A stretch of 64,000 nucleotides of DNA from Clostridia bacterium (GTDB taxonomy: Bacteria > Bacillota > Clostridia > UMGS1840 > HGM11507). The first letter of the stretch is position 1; each line of letters starts with the position of its first letter. Location: NCBI GenBank assembly GCA_017554615.1, contig JAFZHY010000015.1:30622-94621 (forward strand). Direction: 5' to 3'. Positions 29,674 to 38,795 of this stretch are shown one piece after another. Below the pieces are notes generated by a model. It did no database searches and was not told where the DNA came from. It saw only the letters and a program-made list of their open reading frames with translations. The position numbers were made by a program, and so were the translations under genes.

Positions 29674-31263
29674 TTATAATAAGGCTTTTATAGGAATAGT
29701 TGTTTCGATAAATATTTCCATACCTTCTTTAAGGTTACCGTCTATATCTGTTACAAGCATATCGCCGAACATTTCTTTAATATTTATATTATCGTTTGGA
29801 ACGCTTAATATCTTACATTTTAGTCTTACAGAGAAACCTTTGCTTGAATTCCAAATAAGATTTGGATAAACAAGAAGTTCACTGTCTACATTATACTGGC
29901 TTTTTATTGTATCAGCTAAACCTGTAAGCACATAAATAAATTTAGATGAAAAATCACGTGCAAAAGAGAATACATAATTAACAGTTGATTTATATTCAAA
30001 AGGTTTTTCATAAATTTTATTATCTATTCCCTCTATAATACAAGCAAAATCAGATTTATTAGATGGATATGTTGCTGTATTTTTATTAAGTTTTGCAGTA
30101 TAAATAACATTGCTTCCGTCTGCATTTTTTAAAGTTGAGTACACTCTTTGTGTTCCTAAAAGCGAATCAAACTGAAGTAAAACAAATGCTAAATCTTTAT
30201 ATGTTACTTCTTTTTTTGCATCAAGTGTACCGTTTGAATTTACCTGTATTCCGTTTAAAAATGCATAAGTAAGATATTTGTTTTTATTTTCAGATATATC
30301 CTTTTCAACATCAGAATAATAATTATCTTTTGATAAATTGCTAACATCTACTAAATTAAGATGTAAAACTGCATAAGTAAGCATTGCAACCATATCTTCC
30401 ATAACTGCGTTTTTATCTGCAAATTCTTCTGTTGCATATTTATCCCCTAAAACTTTGGATGCAATAATTGACACATCTTTGGAATAAGCGTGGCTAAATG
30501 ATAAATCAGTTTCAAAATTAGTATAAGTTATATTATTTTCATATGATGCAATTCTTAATGCTGCTTTCGAAAGTTCGCCGTTTGTTATTTTTTGATTAGC
30601 GCTATATTCTGTTTCAAGATTAAAAAGTACAAAACTATCAAAAATTGCCTTTAATAAATCATCTGATACATTATCTATATATGAAATATTGGATAAAGAA
30701 TAATCAGTTTCTCTTGTTCTTACAATGAGTGCTGCTGCTTCAACTCTTGAGATATTATCAGAAAGTCTTAAATTAACTCCGTCATCCCCCATCATAATTT
30801 TATAATTATACGCCCATTTAACTGCGTCAGGGTTTTTAGGGTACTGAGAATAAATTGCATATGGTGCAGTCATATCTTTTTTAGAGCCTTGTCTTTTCCA
30901 TAAAAGTTCAATCGCTTCGCCACGGGTAATAGGTTTACTTGGATAGAAGTTTACATCATCAGTTTCAAAACCGGATGTCATAATATAATCATAACCCCAA
31001 TGAGTGTTTGGAACATCTGAATACTCTTTAGAAGTTACTTCGGGTCCTATTCCCATCATTTTTACAAATTCGGCGCGTGTAACAAGATTTGAAGGTTTAA
31101 AACTTCCGTCTTCATAACCTTTAACAGTTCCGTCGTTTACCAATTTATTTACTACCATATATCCCCAATGAGTACTGTCTAAATCAGAAAAAGTAACATT
31201 TGCCATAACAGGAACACATATAATTGATAATACAAGCAGTAATGATATAACTCTTTTAATCAT
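29674..31263 (-). CDS. Secreted SLH-domain protein
   Basis: This is a 529-residue surface protein. A signal peptide (about residues 1-21, ending PVMA) is followed by SLH modules starting FSDLDSTHWGYMVVNKLVN, and GYEDGSFKPSNLVTRAEF, YPSKPITRGEAIELLW and LSDNISRVEAAALI mark two clear and one weaker repeat. SLH domains hold proteins to pyruvylated wall polymers. A second, diverged SLH-like set may lie around residues 300-370. The C-terminal 150 residues are beta-rich and not recognised. The next gene starts close behind it, but no functional link is evident. Confidence 0.88.
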   Translation of the reverse strand: MIKRVISLLLVLSIICVPVMANVTFSDLDSTHWGYMVVNKLVNDGTVKGYEDGSFKPSNLVTRAEFVKMMGIGPEVTSKEYSDVPNTHWGYDYIMTSGFETDDVNFYPSKPITRGEAIELLWKRQGSKKDMTAPYAIYSQYPKNPDAVKWAYNYKIMMGDDGVNLRLSDNISRVEAAALIVRTRETDYSLSNISYIDNVSDDLLKAIFDSFVLFNLETEYSANQKITNGELSKAALRIASYENNITYTNFETDLSFSHAYSKDVSIIASKVLGDKYATEEFADKNAVMEDMVAMLTYAVLHLNLVDVSNLSKDNYYSDVEKDISENKNKYLTYAFLNGIQVNSNGTLDAKKEVTYKDLAFVLLQFDSLLGTQRVYSTLKNADGSNVIYTAKLNKNTATYPSNKSDFACIIEGIDNKIYEKPFEYKSTVNYVFSFARDFSSKFIYVLTGLADTIKSQYNVDSELLVYPNLIWNSSKGFSVRLKCKILSVPNDNINIKEMFGDMLVTDIDGNLKEGMEIFIETTIPIKALL

Positions 31264-31279
31264 ATTTTTTCCTTCTTTC

Positions 31280-32164
31280 TTATTTTAGATTTAAATTAAA
31301 AATTCTTATTGCATTTTCTCTGCAGATTTTCTTATAATTTTCTTCACTGATATATCCGTCATTAAATGAATCATCCAACCATTTTGATAAAGGCAACTGC
31401 TGATTTGCAAATACTATATCTGTTCCAAACATTAAACGGTCAGAAAATTCTTCAATAAATTTATAGGTATAATCAAGGTCTCTGGTTAATGCATTAAAGC
31501 CACTGCCTGCAGATAAATCACAATAAAGATTAGGACATTCTCTTAAAAGTTTTGCAACTCTGCCCTCAATAATTTTACCTGTAACATAACCGTCTCTGTT
31601 TTCGTTATTAACATTAGTGCCTATTTCACTCCAGAAACATTGAGAATGGCCCACAATTTTAAGTTTAGGATATTTTTTAAGCATTTTTTCTATACGGTAA
31701 AGGCCAAGGTCGTCAACTATTCCGTAATTACCTCCTGTTTTTGGTGCTATATGTATAATAACAGGCATATCACATTCGCCGCAGTGGTATAAAAGGTTTT
31801 CCATCATAGGGTCATCTATATACATATTAGCAACAAGTTCGCCTAAGCCGACAGCGCCCTTTTGTTTGTAATAGTTAAGATAATATGAAAAATCAGTTTT
31901 TTCATTGTTATCGCCCATTCTCGGGTCAATATTACATAACCAGAAAAAAGACTCAGGATTCGTTTTAGAGATATATTCCATCTCTTCATTAGTCTGGATA
32001 TTAAACCTGCATTCGGGACTTAAAAGAGGCATAATAAAGCCCTTATCAACACCGATTTTTTCATAACTTTCTTTAAGTTCAGGTGCTGTAATAAAATTGA
32101 CACCCTTTTTCATCGGTGCTCCCTGCCACATTGAAACATGAGCATGAATATCTATTTTTTTCAT
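31280..32164 (-). CDS. Amidohydrolase-family (TIM-barrel) metal-dependent hydrolase
   Basis: The 294-residue protein has the amidohydrolase-2 layout: metal-binding KIDIHAHVSMW at the N-terminus, VGLGELVAN, PVIIHIAPKTGG, KIVGHSQCFW and the late aspartate in LMFGTDIVFAN. The family includes decarboxylases and hydrolases of diverse small molecules; the substrate here is unknown. GGGAG precedes the start. It lies downstream of a terminator at 32194-32230 and 16 bases before the SLH gene. Confidence 0.85.
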   Translation of the reverse strand: MKKIDIHAHVSMWQGAPMKKGVNFITAPELKESYEKIGVDKGFIMPLLSPECRFNIQTNEEMEYISKTNPESFFWLCNIDPRMGDNNEKTDFSYYLNYYKQKGAVGLGELVANMYIDDPMMENLLYHCGECDMPVIIHIAPKTGGNYGIVDDLGLYRIEKMLKKYPKLKIVGHSQCFWSEIGTNVNNENRDGYVTGKIIEGRVAKLLRECPNLYCDLSAGSGFNALTRDLDYTYKFIEEFSDRLMFGTDIVFANQQLPLSKWLDDSFNDGYISEENYKKICRENAIRIFNLNLK

Positions 32165-32193
32165 TAATTTTCTCCCTTTATAAAAACTTTTAG

Positions 32194-32230
32194 TTAAAAA
32201 AGGATTTTACATTCCTTTGCAAAATCCTTT
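32194..32230 (-). terminator. Terminator after the DivIVA-like gene
   Basis: Leftward, AAAGGATTTT pairs with AAAATCCTTT around a 12-base loop, followed by TTTT. It separates the DivIVA-like gene from the amidohydrolase gene. Confidence 0.85.
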
Positions 32231-32253
32231 AATCATTTTTATAATATTTCTTA

Positions 32254-32748
32254 CTACTTGGAAGAATTTGCAAGAATTTCATCAAACTTATTTAAAGTTA
32301 CTCTAATTTTTTCTCTTAAGAATGTTATTTCATTTTTATAACTGTTTAGTTCATTCTTTTTGGCAGTTATTTTTTCGTTAAATTCACTGGTTAACTGTTT
32401 TTGTTCTTCTTCCATTTTAACAAAAGATTCTTTAACCTTATTTTCTGCATCAGATAAAATTTCTTCGGCATTCTTAGTTGCCTTATCAATCATTTCACGC
32501 GCAGTTTCTTCGGCTTTTAAGAAAACATCAGAAATCTTCTTTTTTTCTTCGCCAAAGTCATCTATTTCTTTTTGCAGTGCTGCTTTTTCCATTTTAAGAA
32601 TTTCAATATCTTTTTTAAGAGTTGCAAGTTCTGCGTCTTTTTTAAAAAGTTTATCATCGATATTCTGAGAAATAGATTCTATGTATTCTACAACCTGCTT
32701 TTTCTTTATACCAAAAAGACTTCTTTTAAACTTTAATTGACTGGACAT
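32254..32748 (-). CDS. DivIVA-like coiled-coil protein
   Basis: The 164-residue protein begins with a short DivIVA/GpsB-like segment (LKFKRSLFGIKKKQVVEYIES), including the hydrophobic-glycine patch that binds membranes in that family. A long coiled coil rich in Lys and Glu runs from about residue 35 to 150. DivIVA proteins mark curved membranes and poles and organise division or growth. The homology is limited to the first 30 residues, so this is a family-level call. GGAGG precedes the start, 21 bases after the ilvE stop. Confidence 0.75.
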   Translation of the reverse strand: MSSQLKFKRSLFGIKKKQVVEYIESISQNIDDKLFKKDAELATLKKDIEILKMEKAALQKEIDDFGEEKKKISDVFLKAEETAREMIDKATKNAEEILSDAENKVKESFVKMEEEQKQLTSEFNEKITAKKNELNSYKNEITFLREKIRVTLNKFDEILANSSK

Positions 32749-32769
32749 ATTTCCCCATCCTCCAATTTA

Positions 32770-33834
32770 TTATTTTACAAAAGTTATCCAACCGAACTTA
32801 TCTTCAACTGTACCGTTCTGGATACCTGTAACAGTGTCATAAATTTTCTGGCTGACAGGACCGATTTCTCCGCCATTAATTGTCATAATATCATCGCAAT
32901 ATCTTAATTTTCCAACAGGAGAAATAACTGCAGCAGTACCTGTGCCGAAAACTTCTTCCAATGCACCAGATTTTTGTGCTTCAAGCAGTTCATCAACAGA
33001 TACTTGTCTTTCTTCTACTTCATATCCCCATTCTTTACATAGGTGAATAACAGAATTTCTTGTTATACCAGGAAGAATACTTCCGTTAAGCATAGGAGTT
33101 ACTATCTTACCATTAATTTTAAAGAAGATGTTCATTGCTCCAACTTCTTCAACATATTTTCTATGAACACCGTCTAACCATAATACCTGAGAATAACCGT
33201 CATCATGAGCCTTAACCTGACCAATTAGCGATGCAGCATAGTTACCACCTGTTTTTGCAAAGCCCATACCGCCTTTTACTGCTCTTACATATTCATCTTC
33301 AATCCATATTCCCACAGGAGCAAGGCCACTTGCATAGTAAGCACCGCTTGGAGAAAGGATTATTATAAATTTATATGTTTTAGATGGTGCAACGCCTAAG
33401 AATTCATCAGTTGCAATAATAAAAGGTCTTATATACAATGATGTGCCAGGCTCAGTTGGAATCCAGTCTTCATCAATTTTAACAATAGCCTTAACTGCTT
33501 CGACAAAGTATTCTTCAGGAAGATTTGGAATACATAATCTTTTGTTAGACTCATTAGTTCTTTTTGCATTCATTTCAGGTCTAAAAAGTCTTGTTTGTCC
33601 ATCTTTTCCTTTATATGCTTTTAAACCTTCAAACATTTCCTGACCGTAATGGAATACCATGGCAGAAGGTGCTAATGAAATATTTTCATAAGGAACTATT
33701 CTTGCATCAAACCAGCCTTTGCCTTCTTCATAATCCATAATAAACATATGGTCTGTAAATATTTTACCAAAGCCTAAATTTGACTGATCAGGTTTAGCCT
33801 TTGGCGAAGTTGTTTTTTTAATTGTAATTTCCAT
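32770..33834 (-). CDS. ilvE: Branched-chain amino acid aminotransferase
   Basis: IlvE interconverts Leu, Ile and Val with their 2-oxo acids using PLP. It is 354 residues of the fold-IV type. [16 protein letters not shown], the PLP lysine region [11 protein letters not shown] and the [15 protein letters not shown] block are visible. It has its own promoter (33873-33901) and an AGAGGAG site. No other branched-chain biosynthesis genes are in the window. Confidence 0.97.
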   Translation of the reverse strand: MEITIKKTTSPKAKPDQSNLGFGKIFTDHMFIMDYEEGKGWFDARIVPYENISLAPSAMVFHYGQEMFEGLKAYKGKDGQTRLFRPEMNAKRTNESNKRLCIPNLPEEYFVEAVKAIVKIDEDWIPTEPGTSLYIRPFIIATDEFLGVAPSKTYKFIIILSPSGAYYASGLAPVGIWIEDEYVRAVKGGMGFAKTGGNYAASLIGQVKAHDDGYSQVLWLDGVHRKYVEEVGAMNIFFKINGKIVTPMLNGSILPGITRNSVIHLCKEWGYEVEERQVSVDELLEAQKSGALEEVFGTGTAAVISPVGKLRYCDDIMTINGGEIGPVSQKIYDTVTGIQNGTVEDKFGWITFVK

Positions 33835-33872
33835 TTTATGTATCTCTCCTCTATAAATTGTATATTATATAT

Positions 33873-33901
33873 ATTATGCTACATTTTCTTCTAAAAATCA
33901 A
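33873..33901 (-). promoter_or_regulatory. ilvE promoter
   Basis: Leftward: -35 TTGATT (33901-33896), a 17-bp spacer, -10 CATAAT (33878-33873). No T-box or leader peptide fits in the short 5' leader. Confidence 0.65.
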
Positions 33902-33903
33902 CC

Positions 33904-34443
33904 TTATTTTACATTTTTAAGCCTTTTTGCGATATATGATGACACAAATATTGAAAATGCATCTCCGGGAATAAATATCAGTACATAAAAATACAAAATA
34001 TTAAAGATTTCAACCTTAGTATCAAAATATATCAGTGATAAAAAATATGCATACACACTGCCTACTAAATATATACAAAATATATTTATAATACTGATTA
34101 GGATATATTTTAAGTAAAGGTTACTTTTGAAAAATGTTTTTTTCTTAAGAGCTCCTGAAATAACAGGAACTATTAAGAAACCTAATAAATAGCCAAAAGA
34201 ATGAGTAAGTATATACCCCGCTCCACCGCCAAACGAGAAAACTGGTAAGCCTAAAAGACCTATAAGAATATAGGATAGAACAGATAAAAATGCAATTTTT
34301 GTATCAGTTATAAGAGAAATTGTATTAACTGAAAAAAAAGTTAATGCAATCGGCACAGGGCCGACAGGTATTTTTATAAAAGCACTTATAATTATTATTC
34401 CAACAAATAGTGCAGATTTTATCAGGTTATTGGTCTTTGACAT
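33904..34443 (-). CDS. bioY: Biotin transporter S component BioY
   Basis: The 179-residue protein has about six membrane helices. SYILIGLLGLPVFSFGGGAGYILTHSFGYLLGF, here read in shorter blocks such as GLPVFSFGGGAGYI and FGYLLGFLI, is the BioY signature. It takes up biotin, usually with an ECF energising module that is not present in this window. It overlaps birA by 17 bases, so uptake and attachment of biotin are made together; no biotin synthesis genes are seen. Confidence 0.95.
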   Translation of the reverse strand: MSKTNNLIKSALFVGIIIISAFIKIPVGPVPIALTFFSVNTISLITDTKIAFLSVLSYILIGLLGLPVFSFGGGAGYILTHSFGYLLGFLIVPVISGALKKKTFFKSNLYLKYILISIINIFCIYLVGSVYAYFLSLIYFDTKVEIFNILYFYVLIFIPGDAFSIFVSSYIAKRLKNVK

Positions 34444-35212
34444 TATTTATATCTATACGGATTTCTCCCGAGTTTAGCACTAATTTTTCCCCACTATCCG
34501 TTATTACTATAAGATTACCTTTATTATTAATATCTATAACTTTTCCTCTATGCTCTTTGTTGTCTTTTAAAAAAGTTATAGATTTATTTATAATAATTGA
34601 ATTCTCTTTGTAATAGTCAAGATATGAAGATAAATCAAAATGTGTGGTTAATCCGTCTATCTCCTTTAAAATTTCGGCTATTATTTCATTTCTGTCTATA
34701 CTTTTGTTGTTTATTGCCCCGGCAATATCCTTTAAATCGTCAGGAAAAACATTATCATTATATACATTTATGCCTATTCCTGCAATAATATATTCGACAT
34801 TTTTCTTATCAGTTGAATGAATACTTTCGCATAATATTCCGCATATCTTTTTATTACCCAAAAATATGTCATTAACCCATTTTATTCCACAGTTTATCCC
34901 TGCTGTTTTTTTAATTGCCATGTGGGTAATTGATGCAATGGCAATAGTAAAAAGTTCAAGTTCCGAATATGGCTTTGAAACTTTTAAAATAACGCTCATA
35001 TAAATTCCGTTATCAGAGGGAGAATAAAAAAATCTCCCCATTCTCCCTCTTCCGTTTGTCTGCATATTCGCAATAATTACTTTATTGTTGGCATCAGAAG
35101 AAATAATATTTCTTGCGTATAAATTTGTTGAATCTATTTTGTCAAATATCTCAAAAGTATAGTTTTTATTTCCAAGGTGTTTTATTATAGAATCTTCGGT
35201 AATTTTAATCAT
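34427..35212 (-). CDS. birA: Biotin--[acetyl-CoA carboxylase] ligase, lacking the DNA-binding domain
   Basis: BirA makes biotinyl-AMP and attaches biotin to carrier proteins. It is 261 residues and starts directly with the catalytic domain; the biotinyl-AMP loop is GRGRMGRFFYSP, followed by KWVNDIFLGNKKICGILCE. The N-terminal helix-turn-helix of bifunctional BirA repressors is missing, so this copy is enzymatic only. The C-terminal SH3-like domain is present. It follows the PfkB kinase after 2 bases. Confidence 0.95.
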   Translation of the reverse strand: MIKITEDSIIKHLGNKNYTFEIFDKIDSTNLYARNIISSDANNKVIIANMQTNGRGRMGRFFYSPSDNGIYMSVILKVSKPYSELELFTIAIASITHMAIKKTAGINCGIKWVNDIFLGNKKICGILCESIHSTDKKNVEYIIAGIGINVYNDNVFPDDLKDIAGAINNKSIDRNEIIAEILKEIDGLTTHFDLSSYLDYYKENSIIINKSITFLKDNKEHRGKVIDINNKGNLIVITDSGEKLVLNSGEIRIDINNVKDQ

Positions 35213-35214
35213 AA

Positions 35215-36243
35215 TTATCTGTTCATTTCGCTCTGGTGTCCAACAGTTTTATGAGATTTAATTACTTCTTCCACTTCTCCTATACCACTTGAACACATAT
35301 CTCCGTTAATTGTATTTTTTATAGCAGACATAGCATTTCCGATTTCTAATGCTAAAACTATATCCTCGCGGGAAATAATACCATATAATACACCTGCCAC
35401 ATATGCGTCGCCGCTGCCAAGTCTGTCAACAACCTCGATATTTTCATATGCAGGTTCAGTATAAAAATTACCATCATAATAAATCTGGGATGAAAAGTTA
35501 TGTTTTGTAGGGCTTAAAACTTCTCTCTTAGTTGTTGCAACTATTTTACAGCCGTATTCATCTGCATAACTTTTCTGAATTTCATTCAGGGTGCCAGTTT
35601 TTTGAAACATTCTTCTTGAACTTTCTTCAGATACAAATAAAATATCTACATAAGGAAGAATTGATTTAATAGTTTCTCTTGCTGTATCTTCATCCCATAA
35701 TGTTGCACGGTAGTTAACATCAAAAGAAATCGCAGCACCTGCCTCTTTAAATCTTTTTATACAGTCTATTGCTGTTTGCTGTAATGTTTTACCCAAAGCA
35801 AGAGAAATACTGCTTATATGGAAAATAGAAGTTTTTTTGTAAATATCATCAGGAATTTCTGAATCTGTAAGAGTTGTAACAGAAGCGTTTGCACGGTCAT
35901 ATACAACAGATGATTTTCTTGGATATACTCCACTTTCATAAAAATATATTCCAAGTCTTTTAGTATCCGAATTGTCATATACTATGTAATCATCACTAAC
36001 ATTTCCGTATCTTATTTTATTTCTTATAAAATGCCCTAATTTGTTTTCAGGCAGTTTGGTGATAATGGCAGAACGAACTCCAAGCATCGCTGCACCTGAT
36101 ACAACATTGAGTTCTGAGCCACCTGCATTTTTATTAAAACTTTCGCTTGTGGAGATTTTTTCCTTACTGTCAGGTGAAAGTCTTAACATTACTTCGCCGA
36201 ATCCTATAATGTCATACTCTTTGTTCTTCTTAATAAAATCCAT
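35215..36243 (-). CDS. PfkB-family sugar kinase (2-keto-3-deoxygluconate kinase-like)
   Basis: The 342-residue PfkB-fold kinase has FGEVMLRLSP at the N-terminus, GGSELNVVSGAAMLG, and the anion-hole/catalytic block DRLGSGDAYVAGVLYG (about residue 286), where the usual GAGD is GSGD. The beginning and ILFVSEESSRRMF resemble KdgK-type kinases, but no KDG aldolase or uronate genes are adjacent, so the substrate is uncertain. GAGGTG precedes the start. It is part of the leftward run from cdaA to bioY. Confidence 0.8.
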   Translation of the reverse strand: MDFIKKNKEYDIIGFGEVMLRLSPDSKEKISTSESFNKNAGGSELNVVSGAAMLGVRSAIITKLPENKLGHFIRNKIRYGNVSDDYIVYDNSDTKRLGIYFYESGVYPRKSSVVYDRANASVTTLTDSEIPDDIYKKTSIFHISSISLALGKTLQQTAIDCIKRFKEAGAAISFDVNYRATLWDEDTARETIKSILPYVDILFVSEESSRRMFQKTGTLNEIQKSYADEYGCKIVATTKREVLSPTKHNFSSQIYYDGNFYTEPAYENIEVVDRLGSGDAYVAGVLYGIISREDIVLALEIGNAMSAIKNTINGDMCSSGIGEVEEVIKSHKTVGHQSEMNR

Positions 36244-36264
36244 AAAATCACCTCATAATATATT

Positions 36265-37833
36265 TTAATTTTCATATTCTAAAATTGCTTGAGCAATTCT
36301 TAAACCATCTACTGCGGCGCTTGTTATCCCTCCGGCATATCCTGCGCCTTCACCTGCCGGATATAATCCACTGATGCTTACAGAATTAAGATTTTCGCCT
36401 CTTAAAATTCTAAGAGGAGAACTTGTTCTTGTTTCTATACCGGTTAAAACTGCACTGCCATATGAAAATCCTTTTATTTTTTCATCAAAGGATGCCAATC
36501 CTATTTTTAACATATCGGATATTTTTTTATCAAATATATCATTAAAGTTGCAAAAAGATGTTCCTAAAGGATAACTTGGTTTAACATCATAAAATTTAGT
36601 GCTTATTGTATCATTTAAAAAGTCTTTTGAAAGTTGACAAGGAGCAATATAATCTTTTCCTCCATATTCGTATGCCAGTTTTTCAAGTTTCTTCTGGTAA
36701 TATACTCCTGACATAATATCAGAATCTAAATCTTCAGGAAGAACTGATGCAACAACTGCACTGTTGGAATTTATATCAAGTCTATCAGATTTACTCATAC
36801 CGTTTGTAACAACCATATTTTCTTCTGAATTAGATGCAATAACCTGCCCGCCTGGACACATACAGAAAGTATAGCATCCTCTGTTATTTTCCCTTTTTGA
36901 AAACTGATATTCTGCCGAGCCTAAATTTTTATGCCCTGCATATTTGCCATATCTTTTCTCATCAATAAATTCTCTTAAATGCTCAATTCTTACTCCAACC
37001 GAGAAGGGTTTTTTCTCCATAAGAATATTTTTGTTTTTAAGAAGTTCAAACATCTTCCTGCTGCTATGCCCGACAGCAAGAACAACTTTTCTTGAAAACA
37101 CTTTTTCTCCGTTTTTAAGTACTACTCCCTTTATACCCTTTTCATCACATAAAAGATCGCAAACTTCACTTTTAAAATGAACTTCTCCGCCATTTTCTGC
37201 AATAAACTCTCTTATTTTCTTAATAATATGAGTTAACTTATCTGTGCCTATATGCGGATGAGATTCGTATAAAATGTTTTCATCTGCTCCAAATTTATGA
37301 AAAGTTTCCAAAACAAAATTGCATCTTGTATCGTTTATTCTTGTAGTAAGTTTACCGTCTGAAAATGTACCTGCTCCGCCCTCGCCGAACTGAACATTGG
37401 AATTTTCGTTAAATATTCCCTTTTGAAAGAATAAGTCAACATCCTTTATTCTTTCGTCTACCGGTTTTCCGAGTTCAAATATAATAGGTTTTATACCGTA
37501 TAAAACAAGAAGATATGCACAAAAAAGCCCTGCAGGACCAAGCCCGACAATAATAGGTCTTTCATTTTTATTTAGTTTGCAGTTTATTTCAATACTGTAA
37601 TCTTTAGGAATTACTATTTTAGAATCTTTTTTTAATTTAACTTTGTTAAAAAGAGTAATGCTAACGGAATATACAAATTTTACATCATTTCCACGTGCGT
37701 CAACAGATTTTTTTCTTACACAGATATTTTTTATATTATCCTTTGCTACACCACTTTTTTTAATTGCTAAAGAATATACATCATCTATATGATGATTAAC
37801 GGGAAGAAAAATATCATTAACATAAAATGTCAT
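36265..37833 (-). CDS. FAD-dependent oxidoreductase (COG2509-type)
   Basis: The protein is 522 residues from the ATG at 37833 (GGGGAG 10 bases upstream; a GTG three codons earlier is too close to that site). After an N-terminal domain of about 95 residues, the FAD-binding fold begins PIIVGLGPAGLFCAYLL. NVQFGEGGAGTFSDGKLTT, VLAVGHSSRKMFE and SGLYPAGEGAGYAGGITSAA are typical of this widely conserved, poorly characterised family. The reaction is unknown. It lies between cdaR and the sugar kinase. Confidence 0.9.
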   Translation of the reverse strand: MTFYVNDIFLPVNHHIDDVYSLAIKKSGVAKDNIKNICVRKKSVDARGNDVKFVYSVSITLFNKVKLKKDSKIVIPKDYSIEINCKLNKNERPIIVGLGPAGLFCAYLLVLYGIKPIIFELGKPVDERIKDVDLFFQKGIFNENSNVQFGEGGAGTFSDGKLTTRINDTRCNFVLETFHKFGADENILYESHPHIGTDKLTHIIKKIREFIAENGGEVHFKSEVCDLLCDEKGIKGVVLKNGEKVFSRKVVLAVGHSSRKMFELLKNKNILMEKKPFSVGVRIEHLREFIDEKRYGKYAGHKNLGSAEYQFSKRENNRGCYTFCMCPGGQVIASNSEENMVVTNGMSKSDRLDINSNSAVVASVLPEDLDSDIMSGVYYQKKLEKLAYEYGGKDYIAPCQLSKDFLNDTISTKFYDVKPSYPLGTSFCNFNDIFDKKISDMLKIGLASFDEKIKGFSYGSAVLTGIETRTSSPLRILRGENLNSVSISGLYPAGEGAGYAGGITSAAVDGLRIAQAILEYEN

Positions 37834-37868
37834 AATAATCACTCTCCCCGTTTATTTTTTAGTATATT

Positions 37869-37928
37869 TTATTTTACGCCTGTTACTTTAACTTCCGGCA
37901 TAACATCGGAAATTAAAATAAGATTTTA
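37869..37928 (-). other. In-frame extension of cdaR after its stop codon
   Basis: The TAA that ends cdaR (37928-37926) is followed in the same frame by 18 sense codons, NLILISDVMPEVKVTGVK, and then TAA (37871-37869). The extension reads like the natural end of a YbbR protein. Changing one base (TAA to GAA) would give KLDENLILISDVMPEVKV, so it looks like a recent nonsense mutation or a base-call error. Confidence 0.65.
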
Positions 37929-38795
37929 ATCTAACTTTATTTCAACCTTTTGTGTATAACCTACCGAAGTATCAGAAAGCCTGAAATTATTTATTCTTAT
38001 TTCATTTATCTTTTCTATATATTCTTCTTCTCCGGCAATTTCTATATTTTTCGGAATAACTGAGTATGATATATTATCAGGAATTCCTGATACATTTACA
38101 GGAATTTTCTTTTTGGAATAAACCTTAACGTCAACATCAACATTCTCATCAAGCATGGTAACTCTTTCATCCGTAATAGTATTATCAGATTCATTTATAA
38201 GAATAATCTTACAACTGGTTGTAAAATTGCCTTTTCTGTTATTAAGGTCAACTCTTGCAAGAGCATTTTTGATATTGGCCACAATAGATTTAGGTCCTGT
38301 AATCTTAACTGTTTCTACACTTGGAGTAATAAAATCATAAGATGTGTAATAACCGTTATCAACCTTACCTGCAATTTCAACCTTTAAAGGCTTTTCAACA
38401 GTAGTAATTTCGTCTATATTAACTGAAATTGTAGACGGATTCTTACCCATAACTATAATATTTTCGTTATTCATACGAACTTTGACAGGAAGTTCATTAA
38501 CACCTGGATACCTGACATCAGACATATCAACATATGCAACGAAATCTTCATTTGAAAGTTCATTAAGAAACCATCTTGGGCAGTTAACAGTAACATCAAC
38601 ATTAAAACCGTCCTGGTCCATAATCACAAGGTTTCTTTCTGTCAAAAGAGAAGAATTGATAAATGAAACATTCATATTTCTAAAAGTATATTCGGTTTCA
38701 GGATTCTGAATCATCTGAATATAAAACCAAAGCACTATGGCAATTAACACAGAAATAATCTTTATCCACAAATTATCTTTTAGCTTTCTTTTCAT
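37926..38795 (-). CDS. cdaR: CdaR-like regulator of diadenylate cyclase (YbbR domains)
   Basis: CdaR binds and modulates the cyclase CdaA at the membrane. The 289-residue protein has one N-terminal membrane helix (about residues 9-26), then YbbR repeats outside: DVTVNCPRWFLNEL, TVEKPLKVEIAGKVDNGYY, VKITGPKSIVANI and KIPVNVSGIPDN. It overlaps cdaA by 23 bases. The protein seems to lose about 19 residues to an in-frame stop (see 37869-37928). glmM, which follows cdaA-cdaR in Bacillus, is not next here; an FAD protein is. Confidence 0.9.
   Translation of the reverse strand: MKRKLKDNLWIKIISVLIAIVLWFYIQMIQNPETEYTFRNMNVSFINSSLLTERNLVIMDQDGFNVDVTVNCPRWFLNELSNEDFVAYVDMSDVRYPGVNELPVKVRMNNENIIVMGKNPSTISVNIDEITTVEKPLKVEIAGKVDNGYYTSYDFITPSVETVKITGPKSIVANIKNALARVDLNNRKGNFTTSCKIILINESDNTITDERVTMLDENVDVDVKVYSKKKIPVNVSGIPDNISYSVIPKNIEIAGEEEYIEKINEIRINNFRLSDTSVGYTQKVEIKLD

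Noticed and set aside
34597..34788. Small plus-strand frame within birA
   Set aside because: It is antisense to conserved birA codons and lacks a ribosome binding site.
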